From contig JAVHXQ010000018.1 of NCBI GenBank assembly GCA_031119555.1, forward strand, positions 1-45,173: DNA of 45,173 nucleotides. Direction: 5' to 3'. The notes beneath the pieces are model-generated. The model saw only the letters and a list, made by a program, of their open reading frames with translations, ran no database searches and had not been told where the DNA came from. Every line of letters starts with the position of its first letter. Position 1 is the first letter of the stretch. The position numbers were made by a program, and so were the translations under genes. This stretch comes from Candidatus Dactylopiibacterium sp. Lineage in GTDB: Bacteria; Pseudomonadota; Gammaproteobacteria; Burkholderiales; Rhodocyclaceae. Shown here piece after piece: positions 17,920 through 26,462 of the stretch.

Positions 17920-18228
17920 ATGGCACTTCCCGTAGAACGGATACAGAGAAATCCGAAGTTCATCGCCCTGGTCCACACCAGACGCGTGTTCTCCTGGACG
18001 CTGTCGATCATCATGCTGGCGATCTACTGCGTCTTCATCCTCGTCATCGGCTTCAAGAAAGAGCTCTTCGGTACACCGCTCGGTCCGGACACCGTCATCA
18101 CCTGGGGAATCCCCTTCGGCGTCGGCGTGATCCTCTCGGCCTTCGTGCTCACAGGCATCTACGTACGCCGCGCCAACGGCGAATTCGACCGGCTCACGCG
18201 TGAAGTCATCGAGGAGGCCCAGCAATGA
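17920..18228 (+). CDS. yjcH: DUF485 membrane protein, YjcH type
   Basis: This 102-residue protein of the DUF485 family has two membrane segments ([16 protein letters not shown], then [17 protein letters not shown]). YjcH is the small partner encoded just before the acetate permease ActP; its exact role is unknown. I chose ATG 17920 because a strong AGGAGGAGAG lies just upstream. A GTG 11 codons earlier has no such site. The stop overlaps the actP start (ATGA), giving translational coupling. Confidence 0.92.
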   Translation: MALPVERIQRNPKFIALVHTRRVFSWTLSIIMLAIYCVFILVIGFKKELFGTPLGPDTVITWGIPFGVGVILSAFVLTGIYVRRANGEFDRLTREVIEEAQQ

Positions 18229-19880
18229 TCCGCTCCCTTCTGCTTGCATTGGCCGGCCTCTCCGCCAGCCTGCCCCTCTGGGCGGCACCCGCGCTCGACG
18301 GCGCGGTCGAGCAACGTTCCCTGAACCTGCATGCGATCGCGATGTTCTTCGCTTTCGTCGCCGCCACGCTGTTCATCACTTACTGGGCCGCCAAGCGCAC
18401 GCGCTCGGCAAAGGATTTCTACGCCGCCGGCGGCGGCATCACGGGTTTCCAGAACGGCCTCGCGATCGCGGGCGACTACATGTCGGCCGCATCCTTCCTG
18501 GGCATTTCCGCCCTCGTTTATGGCAGCGGATACGATGGGCTGATCTATTCCATCGGTTTTCTTGTGGGATGGCCGCTGATCACCTTCCTCATCGCCGAGC
18601 GCCTGCGCAACCTGGGCAAGTACACCTTCGCCGACGTAGCCTCGTACCGGCTGCGGCAGGCTCCGGTGCGGACTTTCGCGGCCGTCGGCACGCTCGTGAC
18701 CGTGGCGCTCTACCTGATCGCGCAGATGGTGGGCGCGGGCAAGCTGATCCAGCTCCTGTTCGGCATGAACTACGCTTCGGCCGTGGTGCTGGTGGGCATC
18801 CTCATGGTGCTGTACGTGATGTTCGGCGGCATGCTCGCCACGACCTGGGTACAGATCATCAAGGCGGTGCTGCTGCTCGCCGGGGCCTCGTTCATGGCCT
18901 TCATGGTGCTTCGCCTCTCGGGTTTCAGCCTGGAAAACATGTTCAGCCAGGCGATCGCGGCGCACCCCAAGGGCGTTGCGATCATGTCTCCGGGGGGGCT
19001 GGTCTCCAATCCGATCGACGCGATCTCGCTGGGGATCGGCCTGATGTTCGGCACCGCGGGCCTGCCGCACATCCTGATGCGCTTCTTCACCGTCGCGGAT
19101 GCCAAGGAGGCACGCAAATCGGTGTTCTACGCCACGGGCTTCATCGGCTACTTCTACATCCTGACCTTCATCATCGGCTTCGGCGCCATCATGCTCGTGC
19201 TCAACAAGCCCGAATACATGGACGGCTCGGCGCTGATCGGGGGCGCCAACATGGCTGCCATCCATCTGGCCGATGCGGTGGGTGGAGACCTGTTCCTCGG
19301 CTTCATCTCCGCCGTCGCGTTCGCAACCATCCTGGCGGTGGTGTCGGGGCTCACGCTGTCGGGCGCCTCGGCCGTCTCGCATGACCTCTACGCCAGCGTC
19401 TGGCGCCACGGCAGGAGCACGGAAGCCGACGAGATTCGCGTCTCCAAGATCGCCACCGTTGGGTTGGGGGTGGTCGCGATCCTGCTGGGCATCGCCTTCG
19501 AGAAGCAGAACATCGCTTACATGGTGGGCCTGGCGTTCTCGATCGCAGCCTCGGCAAACTTCCCGGTGCTCTTCCTCTCGATGTTCTGGCGTGGCCTCAC
19601 CACGCGGGGCGCCGTGCTGGGCGGGCTCGTCGGCCTGCTCACGGCTGTGATCCTGATCATCATCGGGCCGACCGTGTGGGTGGATGTGCTGCACAACCAG
19701 GAAGCGCTCTTCGCCTACAAGAATCCGGCACTCTTCTCGATGACGGCGGCGTTTGTCTTCACCTGGCTGTTCTCGGTACTGGACAACAGCGAAAGCGCGC
19801 AGAAGGAGCGCGAAGCCTTCCTGCCGCAGTTCATCCGTTCCATGACCGGTGTCGGAGCGGAAGGCGCCTCCCGTCACTGA
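18225..19880 (+). CDS. actP: Cation/acetate symporter ActP
   Basis: ActP is a sodium/solute symporter that takes up acetate and related short monocarboxylates at low concentration. The 551-residue protein begins with a cleavable-looking signal ([18 protein letters not shown]), followed by about 13 membrane helices. Family motifs are [21 protein letters not shown] (first 20 residues are the sodium-symporter entry) and [22 protein letters not shown]. The coupling with yjcH and the downstream cNMP/CBS gene reproduce the order seen around actP in pseudomonads. A terminator hairpin follows the stop. Confidence 0.95.
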   Translation: MIRSLLLALAGLSASLPLWAAPALDGAVEQRSLNLHAIAMFFAFVAATLFITYWAAKRTRSAKDFYAAGGGITGFQNGLAIAGDYMSAASFLGISALVYGSGYDGLIYSIGFLVGWPLITFLIAERLRNLGKYTFADVASYRLRQAPVRTFAAVGTLVTVALYLIAQMVGAGKLIQLLFGMNYASAVVLVGILMVLYVMFGGMLATTWVQIIKAVLLLAGASFMAFMVLRLSGFSLENMFSQAIAAHPKGVAIMSPGGLVSNPIDAISLGIGLMFGTAGLPHILMRFFTVADAKEARKSVFYATGFIGYFYILTFIIGFGAIMLVLNKPEYMDGSALIGGANMAAIHLADAVGGDLFLGFISAVAFATILAVVSGLTLSGASAVSHDLYASVWRHGRSTEADEIRVSKIATVGLGVVAILLGIAFEKQNIAYMVGLAFSIAASANFPVLFLSMFWRGLTTRGAVLGGLVGLLTAVILIIIGPTVWVDVLHNQEALFAYKNPALFSMTAAFVFTWLFSVLDNSESAQKEREAFLPQFIRSMTGVGAEGASRH

Positions 19881-19894
19881 AATGCATGACCTCG

Positions 19895-19920
19895 ACCCCG
19901 GGCGCGAGCCCGGGGTTCTT
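19895..19920 (+). terminator. Intrinsic terminator after actP
   Basis: ACCCCGGGC and GCCCGGGGT form a perfect 9-bp stem with the tetraloop GCGA, followed by TCTTGCT. It begins 15 bp after the actP stop. It may separate actP transcription from the cNMP/CBS gene 96 bp downstream of actP, or only attenuate it. Confidence 0.7.
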
Positions 19921-19976
19921 GCTCCCAAGCGGCCCCTGGCGTCGCACTGCCGGCGCCCGATACGGCCCGGAACCCC

Positions 19977-21785
19977 ATGACAACCCCGTTCGACTTCAGT
20001 CACGCCCCGTTCGACTGCCTGACCCGCGACGAACGCGAACGTCTTTCCCGTCATGTCGACATCGCCTATTTTCCGGCCGGAACCTGCCTGCATGAGCCCG
20101 GCAGCCATATCGACGCGCTCTACGTAATACTCAAGGGACTGGTCTGCGAGCAGGAAGACGGCGAAATCCTGGGCTATCACGGCCCGCAGGACAGCTTCGA
20201 TGCGCGCGCGATGCTCAGTGGTCAGGTGCAACGCCGCCTCGTTGCCGAAGAAGACACACTCGTCTATTGCCTGCCTCGCGCGCAGGTACTCGAGCTCACG
20301 CAGCGCAACCCGGTCTTCGGCGCCTTCTTCTATCAGGACGTTGCCGCGCGCTTTGCGGTGCTCGCCAACCGCCCCCTGGAAGGACAGCTACAGGCGATGC
20401 TCATGAGCCGGGTGGACTCGGCTTACCTGTCGCCTGCCCTGTGGCTGGAAGCTCACGATACCGTGCTCGACGCCGCCCGGCTCATGAAGAAGCATCACGC
20501 GAGCTGCGTGCTGGTGCGTAGCGCAGACGGTCCGGGCATTTTCACGCGCAGCGATCTGCGCGATTTCGTGATCGGGCAGGAAAATGCCGGGCAAGCTCCT
20601 CTGGGACCCCTGTCCAGCCGCCCGCTGCACGCGATCGAGGCGGACCGCTACCTCTATCACGCGCAGCTCCAGATGGCCTCCCACGTCATCCAGCGGCTCG
20701 TCGTGACGCATCACGGAGAAATCATCGGCGTGCTCGAGCAGATCGAGCTGCTGTCCTTTCTCTCCAGCCAGTCGCATATCGTGCTCGCGCAGATCGAACG
20801 CGCTGACACCGTGGCGGAGCTGCTGGCGGCCAGTCAGCGCATGGAGACGCTCGTGGCGGTGCTGCATGGTCAGGGCGTGAAGGTCAATCTCATCGCCGAC
20901 CTGCTCGGCGAACTGCGCCGCCAGCTGATCTCGCGGCTCTTCGCCCTGCTCGCCCCTCCCGGCATGCTCGAACATGTCTGCGTGCTGGTCCTGGGGTCCG
21001 AAGGCCGGGGGGAACAGATCCTCAAGACGGATCAGGACAACGCCCTCCTCATCGAAGACGGCTACAGCCACCCCGATCTGGCCGCGACCTGTGATCGCTT
21101 CACGCAGACCTTGCTGAGCTTCGGCTATCCGCCCTGCCCGGGCGGCATCATGCTGTCGCGACCCGAATGGTGCTGCGAGGTCAGCACGATGCGCCAGCGC
21201 CTGCTCGGCTGGCTGCGCAGCGCCAACGCCGAGAACGTCATGCGGCTGGCGATCTGGGCCGACGCGATTGCCACCGCGGGACGTCCGGACCTGCTCGAGA
21301 CGGTCCGCCTGCCAGCCCTCCCCGAACTCGACGATGCTTTTCTCGCGCGATTCGCGCTGCCCGTGCTGCAGTTCGATGTCCCCCTCGGACGCTTTTCGCG
21401 CCTGCTCACGGCCGCAAGCAACGGACACGATCACATCGACATCAAGAAAGGCGGCATTTTTCCGCTCGTGCACGGGGTGCGCAGCCTCGCCATCAAACAC
21501 GGCGTGCTGGCCACCAACAGCGTCGAGCGCATCGAGGGCCTGGTCACCCTGGGCGTGCTGCCGGGCGGTCTGGCGCAGGATCTGCGCGAAACCCTGGCCT
21601 TCCTGCAGGCCCTGCGGCTCGCCCACGGACTGTCGGCCTTGCGTCGCGGGCGCGCGGCCGACAACCTGATTGATCCCGACGCCCTGTCCACACTGGAACG
21701 CGATCTGCTCAAGGACGCGCTCGGCGTGGTCAAGCGCTTCTGCCAGGTCGTGGCGCATCACTTCCAGCTGCAGCGCGTGTCATGA
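19977..21785 (+). CDS. cNMP-binding / CBS / DUF294 nucleotidyltransferase protein
   Basis: This 602-residue multidomain regulatory protein is of unknown function. Residues about 15-130 are a cyclic-nucleotide-binding-like domain. The phosphate-binding cassette is degenerate (SFDARAMLSGQVQRR instead of FGE...R), so the ligand is uncertain. Residues about 150-270 are paired CBS modules. Residues about 290-440 are a DUF294 GlnD-like nucleotidyltransferase with VLGSEGRGEQILKTDQDNAL, in which the GS and DQD residues are intact. The rest is the DUF294 C-terminal helical domain. It overlaps the downstream exonuclease gene by 4 bp (ATGA). The same pair sits next to actP in Pseudomonas, implying a conserved link with acetate metabolism. 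Confidence 0.9.
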   Translation: MTTPFDFSHAPFDCLTRDERERLSRHVDIAYFPAGTCLHEPGSHIDALYVILKGLVCEQEDGEILGYHGPQDSFDARAMLSGQVQRRLVAEEDTLVYCLPRAQVLELTQRNPVFGAFFYQDVAARFAVLANRPLEGQLQAMLMSRVDSAYLSPALWLEAHDTVLDAARLMKKHHASCVLVRSADGPGIFTRSDLRDFVIGQENAGQAPLGPLSSRPLHAIEADRYLYHAQLQMASHVIQRLVVTHHGEIIGVLEQIELLSFLSSQSHIVLAQIERADTVAELLAASQRMETLVAVLHGQGVKVNLIADLLGELRRQLISRLFALLAPPGMLEHVCVLVLGSEGRGEQILKTDQDNALLIEDGYSHPDLAATCDRFTQTLLSFGYPPCPGGIMLSRPEWCCEVSTMRQRLLGWLRSANAENVMRLAIWADAIATAGRPDLLETVRLPALPELDDAFLARFALPVLQFDVPLGRFSRLLTAASNGHDHIDIKKGGIFPLVHGVRSLAIKHGVLATNSVERIEGLVTLGVLPGGLAQDLRETLAFLQALRLAHGLSALRRGRAADNLIDPDALSTLERDLLKDALGVVKRFCQVVAHHFQLQRVS

Positions 21786-22393
21786 CGCTCTGGCATCGCC
21801 TGCACCGTGAATTCGCCCGCCGCAGGCTTCGCGATGCGAGCTGCGCTTACCTCTTCGCTCCCCCTCCGGCCAACGAATGGGTGAGCCTGGATTGCGAGAC
21901 CAGCAGCCTGAATCCGCGCAGCGCCGAAATCATCAGCATCGCCGCCATCCGTGTGCACGATCACCGCATCGCAAGCGCCAGCGCGTTGCGTCTCAAGATT
22001 CGTCCCCAGCGCCCCCTTGCCGTCGACAGCATTCCCATCCATCTGCTGCGCGAGCAGGATCTGGCAGACGGTCTGCCGCTCGACGAGGCGCTTGAGCAAC
22101 TGCTTCGCTTCGTGGGCTCCCGCCCTTTGCTGGGTTACTACCTGGAATTCGATCTGGCCTTGCTCAACCGCGATCTGCGGGGGCGCCTGGGCGTTCGCCT
22201 GCCCAACGCTGCGATCGACGTTTCCGGCCTCTACTACGACCGTCAGGTCAGCGCCTACCGGCCGGAAGTGGATCTGAGCCTGAGCACCATCCTCGCCGAG
22301 CTGAACCTCCCCGATCTGCCCCGCCACGACCCGTTCAATGACGCGCTGCTCGCCGCCATGATCTTTCTGAAGCTCCGCGGCAACCGCGCCTGA
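21782..22393 (+). CDS. DEDDh 3'-5' exonuclease, DnaQ-like
   Basis: This 203-residue exonuclease of the DnaQ/RNase T fold carries all three motifs: Exo I DCETSSLNP (about residues 38-46), Exo II LLGYYLEFDLALL (about 117-129), and Exo III HDPFNDALLAA (about 180-190) with the His and Asp of the DEDDh type. It is not the replicative epsilon subunit, since the length and C-terminus differ. It is translationally coupled to the cNMP/CBS/nucleotidyltransferase gene, so the two products probably act together. The substrate (DNA, RNA or small oligonucleotide) is unknown. Confidence 0.88.
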   Translation: MTLWHRLHREFARRRLRDASCAYLFAPPPANEWVSLDCETSSLNPRSAEIISIAAIRVHDHRIASASALRLKIRPQRPLAVDSIPIHLLREQDLADGLPLDEALEQLLRFVGSRPLLGYYLEFDLALLNRDLRGRLGVRLPNAAIDVSGLYYDRQVSAYRPEVDLSLSTILAELNLPDLPRHDPFNDALLAAMIFLKLRGNRA

Positions 22394-22531
22394 AGTCCCG
22401 TCGCCCCTGCGGGGCGGGCCGCAGCAGGCTGCCCCTGCCAGTCGAGCCGAACCCGGCCACGCTGGTCCGCGACGCACCAAACCGCTAAAGTCACGCCTTC
22501 GGGTCGTTTCTCCCGGCGCCTGCCGCCCCTC

Positions 22532-23071
22532 ATGTTCCAAGATGCCTTGTCTCCCGCCCAGCTCTGCGGCTATGCCGCATTCGTCCTGGGCGTGGGTTCT
22601 TTCCTGCAGAAGAACGATCACCGTTTCAAGCTCTTCATGACCGGCGAGTGCGTGGCCTACGTGCTGCACTTCTGGCTCCTCGGCAACCCCACGGCCATGG
22701 CGAGTTCGCTGGTCTCCACCACGCGCTCGGTGCTGTCGATCTACACGCGTTCCGTCTGGGTCGCGGTGGTCGTGGTGGCGGTGAATCTGGGACTGGGCAT
22801 CGGGCTCGTCGAACACTGGTGGAACTGGTTTCCGCTCATCGCCTCATGCGTGGGGACGCTCGCACTGTTTCTGCTCTCGGGCATACGGATGCGCGTGGCC
22901 ATGTTGCTGGGCACCATGCTCTGGATCGCCAACAACCTGATCTCAGGCTCAATCGGTGGCAGTGCGCTCGAAATCGTGATCCTGCTCGTCAACAGCCACA
23001 CGATCTGGCGCATGCGCCGCAGCGCGCGCGAACACGCAGCACTCGCCCTGGAGACGGAGACCCGCGCATGA
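22532..23071 (+). CDS. YgjV-family inner membrane protein
   Basis: This 179-residue protein has about six hydrophobic segments and matches the YgjV family pattern (LCGYAAFVLGVGSFLQKND, then HFWLLGNPTAMASSLVSTTR and LWIANNLISGSIGGSALE). Function is unknown. The C-terminus is basic and cytoplasmic. The stop overlaps the start of the following small cysteine-rich gene (ATGA). The 138 bp before it hold only a small GC hairpin near 22402-22416. Confidence 0.83.
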   Translation: MFQDALSPAQLCGYAAFVLGVGSFLQKNDHRFKLFMTGECVAYVLHFWLLGNPTAMASSLVSTTRSVLSIYTRSVWVAVVVVAVNLGLGIGLVEHWWNWFPLIASCVGTLALFLLSGIRMRVAMLLGTMLWIANNLISGSIGGSALEIVILLVNSHTIWRMRRSAREHAALALETETRA

Positions 23072-23298
23072 GTGCCGCCTGGGGGTGCCCTCATGATGTG
23101 GAGGGCGTGTGCCAACGCGTGCGCGGTGCGCGCTGCTCGCCGGGCATGCGCGGCTGCGAGCTTGAAGGCAGGGTGCGCTTTGCGTTGCCTGAGCTGAACC
23201 AGCCCCGCAAGCCGGAACGTGCCGCCCCCAAGGACACGCCGGAAGCCAAAGAGAAAAGCAGGACGGCGACCACACCGCGTCGCCGTCTGCCTTTCTGA
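23068..23298 (+). CDS. Small cysteine-rich hypothetical protein
   Basis: This 76-residue protein is of unrecognised function. The N-terminal half carries four evenly spaced cysteines in CPHDVEGVC, then CSPGMRGC. The spacings of 8, 7 and 7 residues suggest a metal-binding knuckle. The C-terminal half is Lys/Arg/Pro-rich and probably unstructured. The ATG overlaps the stop of the YgjV-like gene, supporting real translation. No signal peptide is seen. Confidence 0.7.
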   Translation: MSAAWGCPHDVEGVCQRVRGARCSPGMRGCELEGRVRFALPELNQPRKPERAAPKDTPEAKEKSRTATTPRRRLPF

Positions 23299-23338
23299 AT
23301 CGCATGCCTAAAAGCACGGGCGTACTCGACGCCCGGGG

Positions 23339-23364
23339 AAAAAAGCCGGCCTGGCAAGGCCGGC
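23339..23364 (-). terminator. Intrinsic terminator for acs
   Basis: On the minus strand GCCGGCCT-TGCC-AGGCCGGC forms a perfect 8-bp stem with a 4-base loop, followed by TTTTTT. It lies 10 bp after the acs stop and is a strong canonical terminator. Confidence 0.9.
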
Positions 23365-23373
23365 GCGGAGACA

Positions 23374-25359
23374 TCAGGCGGTCTGCTTCAATTGCTCGAG
23401 AATCGCCGGATTCTCGAGCGTCGAGACATCCTGCGTGATCTCTTCACCCTTCGCGAGCGCCCGCAGCAGGCGCCGCATGATCTTGCCGGACCGCGTCTTG
23501 GGCAGGTTGTCACCGAAGCGGATGTCCTTGGGTTTTGCAATGGGGCCGATTTCCTTGGCCACCCAGTCCTGCAGCTTCTTTACCGTGGCCTTGGCCTCTT
23601 CGCCCGTGGGGCGCGCCTGCTTGAGCACCACGAAAGCCACGATGGCCTCGCCCGTGAGATCGTCTGGCCGCCCCACGACGGCCGCCTCGGCAACGAGCTC
23701 CGAGCAGGCCACGAGTGCAGATTCGATCTCCATCGTGCCCATGCGGTGGCCAGAGACGTTCAGGACGTCGTCGATGCGCCCCATGATCGTGAAGTTGCCG
23801 GTCTTCGCGTCACGCATGGCGCCATCGCCCGCCAGATACAGCGTGCCGCCGAGATCAACCGGGAAATAGCTCTTGCGGAAGCGTTCGGGGTCGCCATAGA
23901 TGGTGCGGATCATCGAAGGCCAGGGACGCTTGATGACGAGGAAGCCGCCCTTGCCCCATTCCACGTCGTGACCGGTCTCGTCCACGACCGCGACCTGGAT
24001 GCCGGGAAACGGCAAGGTGCACGACCCCGGCACCAGCGGCGTCACCCCCGGCAGGGGCGTGATCACGTGACCGCCAGTCTCGGTCTGCCAGAAGGTGTCC
24101 ATGATGGGGCACCGCGAATGACCGACCTGCTCGTAGTACCACATCCAGGCTTCGGGATTGATGGGCTCTCCCACCGACCCGAGCAGGCGCAGGCTGTCGA
24201 GCTTGTACTGGCGCGGATGCACCTTGGGATCGACCTCGGAAGCCTTGATAAGGGCCCGGATGGCCGTGGGGGCGGTGTAGAAGATGGTGACGCGGTGCTT
24301 GTCTATGGTCTGCCAGAAACGGCCGGCGTCGGGCCAGGTCGGCACCCCTTCGAAGACCACCTGCGTGGCGCCGCAGGCCAGCGGCCCGTAAGCGATGTAG
24401 GAGTGGCCGGTCACCCAGCCGATATCGGCGGTGCACCAGAACACGTCCTCGGGCCGGATGTCGAACGTCCATTTCATCGTGAGCACGGTCTGCAGCAGAT
24501 AGCCGCCCGTGGAGTGCTGCACGCCCTTGGGTTTGCCGGTGGAGCCCGAGGTATACAGCAGGAAGAGGGGATGTTCCGCCCCCACCCATTCCGGCTCGCA
24601 CTCCTCGCTCTGCCCGGCCATCAGGGCATCCAGCGTGAGATCGCGCCCGCCATGCATGGCCACGCTCACCCCGGTGCGCTGATAGACCACCACCGTGTGG
24701 ATGCTTTCGCATCCCCCCATCGAAAGGGCTTCGTCCACCACGGATTTCAACGCGATGCTCTTGCCGCCGCGGCATTGTTCGTCGGCCGTGATCACCGCGA
24801 CCGCCCCCGCATCCGAGATGCGCTCCTGCAGGCTCTTGGCCGAGAAGCCGCCGAAAACCACGGAGTGCGTCGCGCCGATGCGCGCGCAGGCCTGCATGGC
24901 GGCCACGCCTTCGATCGACATCGGCATGTAGATCACGACGCGATCGCCCTTGCCGATGTTGCGGGCCTTGAGCCCGTTGGCGAACCGGCATACCAGCGCA
25001 TGCAACTCGCGGTAGCTGATCCGCGTGACCTTGCCGTCGTCGGCCTCGAAGATCAGCGCCGTCTTGCCGCCGTTGCCGTTCTGGAGATTGCGGTCGAGAC
25101 AGTTGTAGGAGGCGTTCAGGGTGCCATCGGCAAACCAGTGGTAGAAAGGCGCGCCGGACTCGTCGAGCACCTGGGTGAAAGGTTCTTTCCATTCGAGGTG
25201 CTCGCGCGCGAGGCGCCCCCAGTAGCCCTCGTAATCACGCTCGGCCTCTTCGCACAGGGCGCGGTATGCCGCCATGCCGGAGACCGCGGCGCGGGCGGTG
25301 ACTTCGGCCGGAGGCGAAAAAACGCGGGTCTCCTGCATCACGGAATCGATGGTGCTCAT
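23374..25359 (-). CDS. acs: Acetyl-CoA synthetase
   Basis: Acs activates acetate to acetyl-CoA through acetyl-AMP (AMP-forming). The 661-residue protein has the AMP-binding P-loop [16 protein letters not shown], the motif [20 protein letters not shown] near the middle, and the C-terminal [11 protein letters not shown]. The Lys of that last motif is the residue that Pat-type enzymes acetylate to inactivate the family. I chose the start at 25359 because AGAGGAGAC lies just upstream and the protein then has normal length. The open frame runs 104 codons further but through the promoter region. It is divergent from the acetate transporter gene. Confidence 0.96.
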   Translation of the reverse strand: MSTIDSVMQETRVFSPPAEVTARAAVSGMAAYRALCEEAERDYEGYWGRLAREHLEWKEPFTQVLDESGAPFYHWFADGTLNASYNCLDRNLQNGNGGKTALIFEADDGKVTRISYRELHALVCRFANGLKARNIGKGDRVVIYMPMSIEGVAAMQACARIGATHSVVFGGFSAKSLQERISDAGAVAVITADEQCRGGKSIALKSVVDEALSMGGCESIHTVVVYQRTGVSVAMHGGRDLTLDALMAGQSEECEPEWVGAEHPLFLLYTSGSTGKPKGVQHSTGGYLLQTVLTMKWTFDIRPEDVFWCTADIGWVTGHSYIAYGPLACGATQVVFEGVPTWPDAGRFWQTIDKHRVTIFYTAPTAIRALIKASEVDPKVHPRQYKLDSLRLLGSVGEPINPEAWMWYYEQVGHSRCPIMDTFWQTETGGHVITPLPGVTPLVPGSCTLPFPGIQVAVVDETGHDVEWGKGGFLVIKRPWPSMIRTIYGDPERFRKSYFPVDLGGTLYLAGDGAMRDAKTGNFTIMGRIDDVLNVSGHRMGTMEIESALVACSELVAEAAVVGRPDDLTGEAIVAFVVLKQARPTGEEAKATVKKLQDWVAKEIGPIAKPKDIRFGDNLPKTRSGKIMRRLLRALAKGEEITQDVSTLENPAILEQLKQTA

Positions 25360-25687
25360 TGATATTGTCTCCTCTGGTGGGTAACCGCATCCTAAGAGCC
25401 GCTCCTGAGCCATGAAATAGACACTCTCCCTGATGTACGAAAGTTCGCCATCCGCTGCCGTACGCCCTGATTTTTCAATCACTTGCCGGCTCACTCGCGG
25501 GACAGCTCGCCCCGCCCCCAACCGTGCCGCGGCATGCCGTGCGTCGGCTCGCACCCCATGACGCGCGCATCGCGCGATTCCTTTGATCTGGAAGAAATTC
25601 CGACGCGCGCGTGAGTGACACAATCGCGCGCTTTTGACGTACTCTCGGCGGTTTTTTCGTACACGCCACAACCCGGAGCTTCATTTC
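25360..25687. promoter_or_regulatory. Divergent promoter region acs / satP-type transporter
   Basis: This 328-bp region between divergent acetate genes holds no credible gene. TGTACGAAA at 25434-25442 recurs as its exact inverse TTTCGTACA at 25655-25663, one near each gene. These are possible regulator sites, although two 9-mers could match by chance. I could not assign promoters with confidence. Confidence 0.45.
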
Positions 25688-26278
25688 ATGTCTGACCCCA
25701 AGCATCAAGACTTCACCGCCAACCCCGCACCGCTGGGCCTTCTCGGCTTCGGCATGACCACCATCCTGCTGAACGTGCATAACGCCGGCCTCATCAACAT
25801 GAGCGCGATGATCCTCTCCATGGGCATCTTCTACGGCGGCATCGCGCAGGTGTTCGCCGGCCTGATGGAATGGAAGAAGGGCAACACCTTCGGCACCGTG
25901 GCCTTCACGTCCTACGGCTTCTTCTGGATGGTTCTGGTGGGCATCGTCTGCCTGCCCAAGACGGGCCTGATGCCCGCACCCGACACCGGCAGCATGGTCG
26001 CCTTCCTGACCATGTGGGGCATCTTCACGGCGATCCTGTTCGTGGGCACCCTGAAGCTCAACCGCGCCACCCAGATCGTCTTCGGTTCGCTGGTGGTGCT
26101 CTTCGCCCTGCTCGCCCTGGGCGACGCCACCGAGAACGAGGCCATCAAGCACCTGGCCGGCTGGGAAGGCATCTTCTGCGGCGCCTCCGCGGTGTACGCA
26201 GCGGCGGCCCAGATCCTCAACGAAATCTACGGCCGCGAAGTGCTGCCGCTGGGCAACAAGCCGGGCGCGGCGCACTGA
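25688..26278 (+). CDS. satP: Acetate uptake transporter, SatP/GPR1/FUN34/YaaH family
   Basis: This 196-residue protein has six membrane helices. It belongs to the acetate/succinate-proton symporter family and opens with the signature [18 protein letters not shown] near residue 12. The start at 25688 follows CGGAGC; an in-frame start 18 codons upstream lacks a ribosome site. It is divergent from acs and gives the organism a second acetate importer besides ActP. A terminator follows. The symbol is by family similarity. Confidence 0.92.
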   Translation: MSDPKHQDFTANPAPLGLLGFGMTTILLNVHNAGLINMSAMILSMGIFYGGIAQVFAGLMEWKKGNTFGTVAFTSYGFFWMVLVGIVCLPKTGLMPAPDTGSMVAFLTMWGIFTAILFVGTLKLNRATQIVFGSLVVLFALLALGDATENEAIKHLAGWEGIFCGASAVYAAAAQILNEIYGREVLPLGNKPGAAH

Positions 26279-26300
26279 GCCTGAGCGCGGCCCCGATCAG

Positions 26301-26331
26301 AAGGCACGATCCGTCAGGCGCGTGCCTTTTT
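26301..26331 (+). terminator. Intrinsic terminator after satP-type gene
   Basis: AAGGCACG and CGTGCCTT form a perfect 8-bp stem around a 12-base loop, and the 3' arm runs into TTTTT. It lies about 22 bp after the stop. It also covers a GTG (26322) that could be mistaken for the start of the next gene. Confidence 0.8.
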
Positions 26332-26462
26332 CCGTTTACGCCCCTGCAACAGGCGCGTGGGCACGCCAGGTGCGCGGGATGCAAGACATTACCCCGCGCA
26401 TTGTCTTCCGGCATACTGTGGGCCGCCCCTTCACCGTGTCGCCCATCTGCCGGGAGCGTGTC

